38,421 nt of DNA from Hallella multisaccharivorax DSM 17128 (GTDB lineage Bacteria > Bacteroidota > Bacteroidia > Bacteroidales > Bacteroidaceae). The position numbers were made by a program, and so were the translations under genes. Each line of letters opens with the position of its first letter. Position 1 is the stretch's first letter. The notes beneath the pieces were generated by a model, which saw only the letters and a program-made list of their open reading frames with translations, ran no database searches and was not told the DNA's origin. Where the stretch lies: positions 2,785,296-2,823,716 of the forward strand of contig NZ_GL945017.1 in NCBI RefSeq assembly GCF_000218235.1. Reading direction: 5' to 3'. This document shows, one piece after another, positions 8,404 to 15,127 of this stretch.

Positions 8404-8895
8404 ATGAAGATGAATCAGAAAAAGCTTCCCTCGCGGGTGCTCTACGTCATCACAGGTGTCATTGTAGTGGTCTTTGTGCTGTTCTGGCTGGTGGGTTTCA
8501 ACCGGCCTTATGAGGACAACGGCAATTTCAACGCACCGCTCTTCACCGACGTGCTGATGATATTGACACTCTTATTGACGATCGGTACATTCGGCGTGGC
8601 GGCATGGTCACTTGTCAGAAGTTTCCGGACAACGGGTGGCGGTGAGCGTGTGGTCAACAATATTCCTGTGAGAAAAATCGGTATGATAGTGACCGGCGGT
8701 ACGGCAACGTTGCTTGTGCTGACGTTTCTGTGTGGCTCTACGGCTCCCATGCGTATCAATGGCCTTCCCTTTACCGATACGTTTTGGCTGAGAGTCTCCG
8801 ACATGTTTGTGGCGACTTCGCTGCTGATGATTGTCGCTGCCGTTACTGTGGCCATCTATGGTGCCACTAAATACATTCGCAGGCATGAGGTTTAG
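8404..8895 (+). CDS. conserved membrane protein of the ExbB-ExbD operon, function unknown
   Basis: A 163-residue protein with about four hydrophobic segments: YVITGVIVVVFVLFWLVGF, VLMILTLLLTIGTFGVAAW, MIVTGGTATLLVLTFLCG and FVATSLLMIVAAVTVAIYG. It lies 3 bases after exbB and overlaps the first exbD by 11 bases, so it is surely co-transcribed and translationally coupled. I do not recognise a characterised family. Its place between exbB and exbD suggests an accessory subunit of the motor, which is inference from position only. A second in-frame ATG at 8410 is an alternative start. Confidence 0.75.
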   Translation: MKMNQKKLPSRVLYVITGVIVVVFVLFWLVGFNRPYEDNGNFNAPLFTDVLMILTLLLTIGTFGVAAWSLVRSFRTTGGGERVVNNIPVRKIGMIVTGGTATLLVLTFLCGSTAPMRINGLPFTDTFWLRVSDMFVATSLLMIVAAVTVAIYGATKYIRRHEV

Positions 8896-9412
8896 TCATA
8901 AGGAGCACCGTGTGCCAGGGCTGAACACGACGTCGACGGCTGACATCTCGTTCATGTTGCTCATCTTTTTTCTGGTGACGACAAACATGGACATTGACAA
9001 GGGTCTTCAGCGTCAGCTCTCTCCCACAGGTAAGGACGACATGCAAGAGTCGTTTGTGGAGAAGGGCACGACGTTGCGGCTCGCCATCACACCTGATAAC
9101 CGCCTGCTTGTCGACGGCAAGCCTTTTCAGGTGAGCCAGCTGCGCTACAAGGTGGAGGACTTCGTACAGCGGGTGGGTAGGCGCCATCTCATCACTGTCA
9201 GCGTAAACCCCCAGGCCAGCTACGATGCTTATTTTTCCATGCAGAACGAGTTGGTGGCGGCTTATCGTATATTGAGGAATCGCACGGCGCTCCGGCTTTT
9301 CGGCCGAAACTATGATGCCCTGTCATCGGCTCAGCGTGACAAAGTGAAGGAGGCGTGTCCGCAGCGCATCGCTGAGCAATATATTAATAATGTGGAAGGA
9401 GGCGCACAATGA
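8885..9412 (+). CDS. exbD: ExbD/TolR-family biopolymer transport protein (first copy)
   Basis: A single-pass inner-membrane protein with a periplasmic domain. The start at 8885 gives the family N terminus MRFSHKEHRVPGLNTTSTAD. Asp20 in TADISFMLLIFFLVTTNM is the membrane aspartate that carries protons in ExbD/TolR. At 175 residues it is longer than classical ExbD. The C-terminal 70 residues (RNRTALRLFGRNYDALSSAQ and on) extend the periplasmic domain and resemble other Bacteroidetes ExbD proteins of tandem pairs. It overlaps the following exbD by ATGA. Confidence 0.88.
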   Translation: MRFSHKEHRVPGLNTTSTADISFMLLIFFLVTTNMDIDKGLQRQLSPTGKDDMQESFVEKGTTLRLAITPDNRLLVDGKPFQVSQLRYKVEDFVQRVGRRHLITVSVNPQASYDAYFSMQNELVAAYRILRNRTALRLFGRNYDALSSAQRDKVKEACPQRIAEQYINNVEGGAQ

Positions 9413-9885
9413 CGATGTTTAAACGTCGGCGGCATGAGGTGCCGGGGCTGAACACCGCCTCGCTGCCGGATCTCATCTTTTCCGTACTTTTCTTCTTCAT
9501 GATTGTGACTCACATGCAGAAGGTTGCCGTGAAAGTGCAGTTTCGTACGCCCCAGGGCACGGAGCTGACGCGGCTGACAAAGAAGACTGCCGTCACCTAT
9601 ATCTATATAGGGCGCCCGAGTGCTGACCTTCGCAAAGTCTATGGAAATGGTACACGTATCCAGTTGAATGACAAATTCACCTCGGCAGCATCGCTCTCCG
9701 ATTACGTAGCTGCCGAGCGCAACAGCATGTCACCGGAGGATCAGGGACAGATGACGGTCTCTATCAAGGCCGATAGGGGCACACGTATGGGTATTATCAA
9801 TGACGTGAAGCAGGCACTCCGGCGAGCAAAGGCGTATCGCATTAGCTACTCTGCGACGGAAAAAGGCAGGGAGAGTGCTAAATAA
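9409..9885 (+). CDS. exbD: ExbD/TolR-family biopolymer transport protein (second copy)
   Basis: A 158-residue protein, last in the operon. It shares VPGLNTAS with the first copy and keeps the membrane aspartate (Asp21 in LPDLIFSVLFFFMIVTHM). The rest forms the periplasmic alpha/beta domain ending in NDVKQALRRAKAYRISYSA, a region that in ExbD/TolR dimerises and contacts TonB/TolA or peptidoglycan. Two different ExbD proteins behind one ExbB are usual in Bacteroidetes and suggest a heterodimeric plug in the channel. Confidence 0.88.
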   Translation: MTMFKRRRHEVPGLNTASLPDLIFSVLFFFMIVTHMQKVAVKVQFRTPQGTELTRLTKKTAVTYIYIGRPSADLRKVYGNGTRIQLNDKFTSAASLSDYVAAERNSMSPEDQGQMTVSIKADRGTRMGIINDVKQALRRAKAYRISYSATEKGRESAK

Positions 9886-9899
9886 GTGTTATTTTATCA

Positions 9900-9915
9900 T
9901 TGTGTACGTACACAA
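9900..9915. promoter_or_regulatory. 16-bp perfect palindrome, possible operator
   Basis: TTGTGTACGTACACAA is a perfect inverted repeat without spacer, 15 bases after the second exbD stop and 54 bases before the -33 element of RNA-A. It has the size and symmetry of a binding site for a dimeric regulator. It does not fit the FNR/CRP pattern exactly, nor the NrdR box. No T-tract follows, so it is a poor terminator. Confidence 0.4.
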
Positions 9916-9969
9916 GACTTTGATTTATATCAATAATAACATAAATAAGGAAGTTTTTATAGGAAAACA

Positions 9970-10001
9970 TTTGTGAGGTTTCGGAAAACGTATTACCTTT
10001 G
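9970..10001 (+). promoter_or_regulatory. promoter of candidate small RNA A
   Basis: TTTG at 9970-9973 and TACCTTTG at 9994-10001, 20 bp apart, form a full consensus promoter nearly 600 bases upstream of nrdD. Transcription should begin near 10007. Confidence 0.75.
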
Positions 10002-10006
10002 CACAT

Positions 10007-10286
10007 GTAATCCAGAGGGTAATACCTCTGATCATAGAAATAGAACAAGTTAGTAGATTTTTCATATAGGTTTTTAGTTTTTAGGTTTTGATAGATTGTT
10101 TTTTAGGTTCAAAGGTAATTAGTTTTTAGGTTAAAGATTGGTTTTTAGTTTTCAGGTAACATTTTGATGCAAGATCGTTGGTTGACGCCGTGAGGCGGAA
10201 ACCTTCATCAAGCTCAAAGCAAAAATGAATTAAACGTAATTCACATATGCAGGCAATGGTCGCGAGACTGTTGCCTGTTTTGCTTG
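10007..10286 (+). ncRNA. candidate structured RNA A (small RNA or nrdD leader)
   Basis: A region of about 280 bases with a consensus promoter, no convincing long ORF and a strong terminal hairpin. It starts with a hairpin CAGAGG/CCTCTG (10013-10018 with 10025-10030). A U-rich stretch with several TTTTTAGGTT-like units follows (about 10057-10160). A nested fold comes next: TTGATG (10164-10169) with CATCAA (10206-10211), GGTT (10180-10183) with AACC (10200-10203), an adjacent G-A/G-A internal loop, and CGCC/GGCG capped by GTGA (10186-10197). It ends with a 12-bp GCGA-capped stem at 10250-10277. nrdD has its own -7 box downstream, so this is either an independent RNA or an attenuated leader. It shares sequence blocks with RNA B. 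I do not recognise a named RNA family. Confidence 0.5.
10250..10281 (+). terminator. terminator hairpin of RNA A
   Basis: CAGGCAATGGTC (10250-10261) pairs with GACTGTTGCCTG (10266-10277) over 12 base pairs, including two G-U pairs, with the GNRA tetraloop GCGA. TTTTG follows. It should stop most transcription before nrdD unless it is regulated. Confidence 0.6.
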
Positions 10287-10452
10287 TTGGCTACCACGTC
10301 TTCAATCCTTTTTCACCTGTTGTCTGTACTTTTGTTGGAGCAGTTTGCGATAAGTGATTGATTACCAAACAACAAGAAATGGGGAACCATAAGGATGGAA
10401 AAAAGTTCAAAAAAAAGATGGGAAAAGTGTTCCAACTTATCTATCTTTTTAT

Positions 10453-10532
10453 TACTTTTGCAGGCGTAAAACAAATAAAAGCGGCAACTTCGGAGCAAGC
10501 ATAGGACAGCGAAGTTTTCTAAAAAGGAAAAC
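10453..10532 (+). promoter_or_regulatory. nrdD promoter -7 box and folded 5' untranslated region
   Basis: TACTTTTG at 10453-10460 matches the -7 consensus. The -33 position is weak (TGTT near 10428-10431). The resulting leader is about 130 nucleotides. In it AACTTCG (10486-10492) can pair with CGAAGTT (10510-10516), while GTTTTC (10514-10519) can pair with GAAAAC (10527-10532). The two hairpins share bases 10514-10516 and so exclude one another. Whether this is a switch is unknown. Confidence 0.5.
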
Positions 10533-10596
10533 ATTGCCATCCGGAAAAGAGAGAAAGTTTCCCGAAAACGCCCACTAAACATATTTAAAAACAGCC

Positions 10597-13002
10597 ATGA
10601 TCCAAGTAAAAAAGCGGGACGGCAAGGTAGTGCCGTTTGACTTGACAAAGATTCAAGTCGCCATTTTGAAAGACCTCAATGCCATAGGCCATGAGGGAGA
10701 CAATGAGGAAACAGCGAAGAAGTATGCTGACAAAGTATTCGCATTGTGTGAGGAGAAGTATCTCCCGACGACCGAAATCTTTGAGATTGAGAACATTCAG
10801 GACACTGTCGTAGAAGTGCTGGCCAAGGAAGGAGAGACACGTGCGGTGATTGCCTATTGCGAGTATCGCTACCAACACAAGTTGGAGCGTGAGCAGCGCG
10901 TGAAGAGAGTCTATGAGGAAAAGCTCATGGCCAAGAACGTGGTCAACCAGAATGCAAACATCGACGAGTACTCCGGTGGCGGCCGTTCCGGTGAGGCAGC
11001 CAATGTTTATGAGAAGCAGTACGCGCTCGATCATTGCATGTCGGACATGGCACGGCGCAACCATGAAAACAATGAGATCTACATTCACGACCTCAATAAG
11101 TATGCCATCGGCTTCCACAACTGCCTTTCCATTCCTTTCGACGACCTGCTCTCCAAAGGCTTCCATACCCGTCAGGGTGATGTGCGTCCGGCTGGATCAC
11201 TCAATACGGCAATGCAACTCGTGGCTGTCATCTTCCAGTTGCAGAGCCTCGATCAGTTTGGTGGTGTGTCTGCCACGCATCTCGACTGGACCATGGTGCC
11301 TTATTTCCGCAAGTCATTCTTCAAGCACTACATCACGGCGTGGGCTAAAGACCAGCAGGAATTCGCTGACACCGATTTTCTCTCGCTCTATGATGAGACC
11401 TATCGCGACAATGTGGGCGTGACGCGCTCAGCCTTCGAGCACTGGTCCGACATCGTGAAGGAGAGCTTCTTCGCCAAGACACGGCTTACGAAAGGCGACT
11501 TCACGTTGGCCAACAAGGAGCATCTTGACCCCAAATACTACAACTCAGCACTGTGCGATACGATTCAGGAACTGCATCAGGCCGTGGAAGCGATGTATCA
11601 TAACCTCAATACGCTGCAGAGCCGTTCGGGTGACCAGCTGCCCTTTACATCCATCAACTACGGCACCTGCACCTTGGAGGAAGGCCGTCTTGTGACACGC
11701 TCGTTGTTGCTGGGCAGCCTTGAAGGTATCGGCTTCCATCATAATACGCCTATCTTCCCGTGTGGCATTTTCCAATATATGAAAGGTGTCAACGACAAGC
11801 CCGGTACGCCCAACTACGACCTTAAGCAGCTTGCCTTGCGCTCTACTTCACAGCGCTTGTACCCTAACTATGCCAACGTGAACTGGAGTGGCAATGCAAA
11901 TTTCGATTTGAAGGATCCGCGCACCTACTTCTCAACGATGGGGTGCCGCACTGCCAACGGTTGGGACATCAATGGTCTCGGACAACTGAAAGACGGCCGC
12001 GGCAATATCTGCCCTACTACCATTATCATGCCGACGCTCGCCATGGAAGCAGGACGCGATGTGGAGAAGTTCATGAAACTTCTCGATCAGAAGATTCACG
12101 AGGCTAAAGATATGCTCATTGAGCGTTTCAATTGGATTTGCTCGCAAGATCCCAAGACCGCGCCGTTCATGTGGGATAACCACACTATGGCGGGATATAT
12201 TCCTGAAGAGGGCATCCGCTCTGCCATGAAGCACGGTACACTCGCCATGGGACAGCTTGGATTGGCCGAGACACTGCAGCTGCTCATCGGCTGTAACCAT
12301 ACCCAGCCTAAGGGCATGGCACTCGCCAAGCGCATCGAACAGCTCTTCAATGCCCGTTGCGCTGAGTTTAAGAAGCAGTATAAGCTCAACTTCGGCGTCT
12401 ACTATACTCCCGCCGAGAATCTTTGCTACACGGCTATGAATAAGTTCAAGGCCAAATACGGTATCATCAAGAACGTATCCGACCGCGACTACTTCACCAA
12501 CTCTATCCATGTGCCCGTCTGGGAGCAGATGACGCCGTTTGAGAAGATTGACATTGAGAGCCAACTCACGGGCTATTCTTCTGCTGGCTGTATCACTTAT
12601 GTGGAGTTGCCGTCAACCACCAAGCACAATGTGGGTGCTTTGGAGAAGATCATCGACTATGCCATGGACAAGGATATTCCTTATTTTGCCATCAATGTGC
12701 CCAACGACACGTGCATGGATTGTGGCTATACCGATGAGATCAACGATGCATGTCCCATCTGCGGCTCTACGAACATACGCCGGCTGCGCCGCGTCACCGG
12801 ATACCTTACTACTGATTACCACAACTTCAATCTCGGCAAGCAGGCGGAGGTGGGAGATCGCGTGAAGCATATCCGTTCGTTTGTCAATACTGCCCGCGCC
12901 AATGAGACGAAGAATGTGGAAAAGACAGTGTGTCAGGCTTGTGGTGCCGAGTCTATCACGGACAAAAACAAGAAAGTGGCTGCGCCGATGCCGAATATTT
13001 AA
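10597..13002 (+). CDS. nrdD: anaerobic ribonucleoside-triphosphate reductase (class III)
   Basis: NrdD reduces NTPs to dNTPs with a glycyl radical under anaerobic conditions in the cytosol. The 801-residue protein has an N-terminal ATP-cone (about 1-95, beginning MIQVKKRDGKVVPFDLTKI) for allosteric control and then the ten-stranded barrel with EIYIHDL and SINYGTCTLEEGRLVTRSLL. A zinc ribbon follows with Cys706, Cys709, Cys719 and Cys722 (CMDCG...CPICG), then the radical loop RRVTGYL with Gly735 and NLGKQAEVGDRVKH. Compared with the roughly 710-residue E. coli enzyme, the chain continues about 36 residues past that last motif and carries an extra CQAC (Cys779/Cys782). nrdG follows 5 bases after the stop. 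Confidence 0.95.
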   Translation: MIQVKKRDGKVVPFDLTKIQVAILKDLNAIGHEGDNEETAKKYADKVFALCEEKYLPTTEIFEIENIQDTVVEVLAKEGETRAVIAYCEYRYQHKLEREQRVKRVYEEKLMAKNVVNQNANIDEYSGGGRSGEAANVYEKQYALDHCMSDMARRNHENNEIYIHDLNKYAIGFHNCLSIPFDDLLSKGFHTRQGDVRPAGSLNTAMQLVAVIFQLQSLDQFGGVSATHLDWTMVPYFRKSFFKHYITAWAKDQQEFADTDFLSLYDETYRDNVGVTRSAFEHWSDIVKESFFAKTRLTKGDFTLANKEHLDPKYYNSALCDTIQELHQAVEAMYHNLNTLQSRSGDQLPFTSINYGTCTLEEGRLVTRSLLLGSLEGIGFHHNTPIFPCGIFQYMKGVNDKPGTPNYDLKQLALRSTSQRLYPNYANVNWSGNANFDLKDPRTYFSTMGCRTANGWDINGLGQLKDGRGNICPTTIIMPTLAMEAGRDVEKFMKLLDQKIHEAKDMLIERFNWICSQDPKTAPFMWDNHTMAGYIPEEGIRSAMKHGTLAMGQLGLAETLQLLIGCNHTQPKGMALAKRIEQLFNARCAEFKKQYKLNFGVYYTPAENLCYTAMNKFKAKYGIIKNVSDRDYFTNSIHVPVWEQMTPFEKIDIESQLTGYSSAGCITYVELPSTTKHNVGALEKIIDYAMDKDIPYFAINVPNDTCMDCGYTDEINDACPICGSTNIRRLRRVTGYLTTDYHNFNLGKQAEVGDRVKHIRSFVNTARANETKNVEKTVCQACGAESITDKNKKVAAPMPNI

Positions 13003-13007
13003 TAAGA

Positions 13008-13490
13008 ATGAGGATATTTGACATTACCAGCTGTGACGTCAACAATGGTGAGGGTCTTCGTGTCACTCTGTGGGTGGCAGGATGCTCACACCATTGCAAA
13101 GGCTGCCAGAATCCGCAGACTTGGGACTTTCAGGGCGGACGTCGCTTTGACCAATCGGCGCATGATTATCTTTTCTCCGAGCTGTCAAAGCCTTACATTC
13201 AGGGCATTACCTTTTCGGGAGGAGACCCCCTGTGCTCTCCTGATGACGTGGCAGCATTGGCGAAAGAGATCAAGGAAAGCATGCCAGGAAAAGATATCTG
13301 GGTCTATACAGGCTTTACGATAGAGCAAATAGAGGCCGATCCAAAGCTCAGGCCGATCCTGAACTATGCGGATGTCATTGTCGATGGTGAGTATGTGGAA
13401 GCCTTGCGTGATGTGACGTTGGCCTTTCGTGGTTCCAGAAATCAACGCGTCATTCGACTCAAAGATGGGAAAATCATTAAAAAAGAGTAA
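13008..13490 (+). CDS. nrdG: anaerobic RNR activating protein, radical SAM
   Basis: NrdG uses S-adenosylmethionine and a 4Fe-4S cluster to create the glycyl radical on NrdD. The start at 13008 gives the family opening MRIFDITSCDVNNGEGLRVT; the longer in-frame start lies inside nrdD and is rejected. The cluster motif is CSHHCKGC (Cys26, Cys30, Cys33), and TFSGGDPL is the usual SAM-binding glycine motif. At 160 residues it is typical for NrdG. It is directly downstream of and co-transcribed with nrdD. Confidence 0.95.
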   Translation: MRIFDITSCDVNNGEGLRVTLWVAGCSHHCKGCQNPQTWDFQGGRRFDQSAHDYLFSELSKPYIQGITFSGGDPLCSPDDVAALAKEIKESMPGKDIWVYTGFTIEQIEADPKLRPILNYADVIVDGEYVEALRDVTLAFRGSRNQRVIRLKDGKIIKKE

Positions 13491-13516
13491 TATGGTAAAA
13501 AATAGTGCTCTATTTA

Positions 13517-13548
13517 TTTGGAAGTATAAGGAAAAATACTTAAATTTG
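13517..13548 (+). promoter_or_regulatory. promoter of candidate small RNA B
   Basis: TTTG at 13517-13520 and TAAATTTG at 13541-13548 are 20 bp apart, a full consensus. The predicted start near 13554 coincides with the base of a 5' hairpin. Confidence 0.75.
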
Positions 13549-13553
13549 CAACC

Positions 13554-13708
13554 GTCATCGTGAGATGATATCTATTTAAGTTTCATTAGGTTAGTAGTTT
13601 GATAGATTTTTAAGGTAAATTGAGGTTTAGTGTCCTCATTGATGTTTTTTGATGAAGACATTAATCCAGAAAAGGCGGTGCAAGTGATTGTACTGCCTTT
13701 TCCTTTTG
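13554..13708 (+). ncRNA. candidate structured RNA B (small RNA or leader of the envelope operon)
   Basis: About 155 bases from consensus promoter to terminator. A 5' hairpin TCATC-GTGA-GATGA (13555-13568) is followed by an AU-rich linker containing GGTTAGTAG (13589-13597) and TTTGATAGATTTTTAAGGT (13598-13616). Next come TGAGG/CCTCA (13621-13625 with 13634-13638) and an alternative stem ATTGATG/CATTAAT (13638-13644 with 13659-13665), then the 14-bp terminal hairpin. The 69-residue frame at 13630-13839 crosses the terminator and the next promoter and is not credible as a protein. The next gene has its own -7 box at 13805, so RNA B looks free-standing. It resembles RNA A in plan and in short sequence blocks. 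Confidence 0.5.
13670..13707 (+). terminator. terminator hairpin of RNA B
   Basis: AAAAGGCGGTGCAA (13670-13683) pairs with TTGTACTGCCTTTT (13688-13701) over 14 base pairs, including two G-U pairs, around the GNRA tetraloop GTGA. CCTTTTG follows. It is a strong candidate for an intrinsic terminator. Confidence 0.65.
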
Positions 13709-13804
13709 TTCCGTATTGCTTCTTGTTGGCATTGTTGAAGCTGCCATTTTGTATTAAAAAACATAATAAAAAGGAAAAACCGCTCGTAATTGCACTAATC
13801 TTAG

Positions 13805-13812
13805 TAAATTTG
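13805..13812 (+). promoter_or_regulatory. -7 element before the DUF6242-like gene
   Basis: TAAATTTG matches the -7 consensus 23 bases before the ATG at 13836. TTG at 13790-13792 is too close to be a good -33 element, so the promoter is less certain than others here. It would start the envelope-biogenesis cluster. Confidence 0.5.
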
Positions 13813-13835
13813 CAGCTAAAAAGAAATTACGCGCA

Positions 13836-15107
13836 ATGAGCAAATTGTTTTCGCACGTCGTTGTTATGATAGTGTCACTGGCCACGTTCGCCTCATGTTT
13901 GAGGAATAACGATGACAGCGACACGACTTACTATACCGACACAGCCATCACATCGTTTACCCTTGGTACCCTCAAGCAGATACATCACACCAAGGCAAAA
14001 AACGGCGTGACCGATTCGACGTATACCTCAACGTTCTCGGCGAGCACCTACGCTTTCGATATAGACCAACAGAGCTGCACCATATCAAACGCCGATTCAC
14101 TTCCTGTAGGTACCGACACAAAGCATGTATTGGCAACCATCAAGAGCATGAACGGCGGTACCATCCTGTTAGTGCTGAAGTCTCTGGAAGGAAAGGACAG
14201 CATTGCCTACTATTCGTCAAATGACTCTATTGACTTCTCTTCCCCTGTGCATATTCGTGTGGTTAACATGAAAGGCACCGCTCGGCGCGACTACACGGTC
14301 AGCCTGAACGTGCATCGTGAAGAGGAGAACCAGTTTAGCTGGAAGGCGTCTGCCATTCGCGGCTACGGTGGACTGGAGAAACGCCGGCTGGTTAATCTTG
14401 ACGGGCGGGTGTGGCTGACAGGCTTTCATGGCGGCAGTCTGAACGCATTCGGCAACAGCGGTTCATCATGGGATGAGGTAGACTTCAGCACGGGTCTTCT
14501 GCGTAACGACAGTGTCATTGGTGCCACGGTAAAATACCGTTATGGTATTATCGATGGGAAACTCATGCGTTCACCAGCTAATGGCGGGACGTGGACGGAA
14601 GAGAAGCTCGATGAGGACGCTTCGCTGCTTCCTGATAAAAGCGTCAGCTTTATCGCTGCGCCCATGACCGTAGATCCGTCGCTTTACAACCTGCTCATCA
14701 TCGGCAACAGGAATGGCAAGACCGTCTGCTGGAGTAAAATAGAGGATGACGCTGATGCCTCGCAGGTGTGGACATATTATAATGAGGACGGATACAACAG
14801 AAAGCCCCTACCGTATCTGGAGAATATGAAGGCCGTGCTCTATGGCGGCAACATCATCGCTACGGGCGGAAGCTTCTCTTCGGTGTACACCAGTCCTGAC
14901 TGGGGGCTGACGTGGAACAAGAACAGTCTGTTCGCGCTGCCTGCTGAGTTTGGACGGACAGCTGCCGCGTTTGGCATGGCAGTAGATGGCAACAACATTC
15001 TCTACATATCGCGTGATGGCTCTGATCAGGTGTGGTCAGGCAGGCTCTCACAGCTCGGATGGGACACGGGCCAGCGCGTGTTTACAAGGTCCAGATCGAG
15101 GAAATAA
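13836..15107 (+). CDS. DUF6242-like outer-membrane/periplasmic lipoprotein
   Basis: A 423-residue protein with a lipoprotein signal ending in ATFASC (Cys21) followed by acidic residues, the usual Bacteroidetes surface/outer-membrane pattern. The first part (about 30-170) is a beta-rich immunoglobulin-like region ending in RRDYTVSLNVH. The second (about 180-410) has repeated short blocks such as GGTWTEEKL, SSSWDEVDF-like GSSWDEVDF and SPDWGLTWNK, as in propeller proteins with BNR/sialidase-like Asp-box repeats. Genes of this type precede porG-uppS-bamA in Bacteroidales. No function is known. The last residues (TRSRSRK) look unlike protein, and a neighbouring frame is more protein-like there. 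Confidence 0.7.
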   Translation: MSKLFSHVVVMIVSLATFASCLRNNDDSDTTYYTDTAITSFTLGTLKQIHHTKAKNGVTDSTYTSTFSASTYAFDIDQQSCTISNADSLPVGTDTKHVLATIKSMNGGTILLVLKSLEGKDSIAYYSSNDSIDFSSPVHIRVVNMKGTARRDYTVSLNVHREEENQFSWKASAIRGYGGLEKRRLVNLDGRVWLTGFHGGSLNAFGNSGSSWDEVDFSTGLLRNDSVIGATVKYRYGIIDGKLMRSPANGGTWTEEKLDEDASLLPDKSVSFIAAPMTVDPSLYNLLIIGNRNGKTVCWSKIEDDADASQVWTYYNEDGYNRKPLPYLENMKAVLYGGNIIATGGSFSSVYTSPDWGLTWNKNSLFALPAEFGRTAAAFGMAVDGNNILYISRDGSDQVWSGRLSQLGWDTGQRVFTRSRSRK

Positions 15108-15127
15108 CAATAGAAAAGCGATTCGTC

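Noticed and set aside
9900..9915. Terminator of the Exb operon at the palindrome
   Set aside because: The symmetric sequence has no loop, would give only a short stem and is not followed by a T-tract; an operator is more likely.
10313..10648. 111-residue minus-strand frame upstream of nrdD
   Set aside because: It overlaps the nrdD start and the A-rich leader; its translation is the Phe/Leu-rich product of poly-A sequence.
13630..13839. 69-residue frame starting in RNA B
   Set aside because: It starts at GTG, reads through a strong terminator hairpin and a -7 box, and turns into low-complexity hydrophobic/lysine sequence. The region is better explained as RNA.
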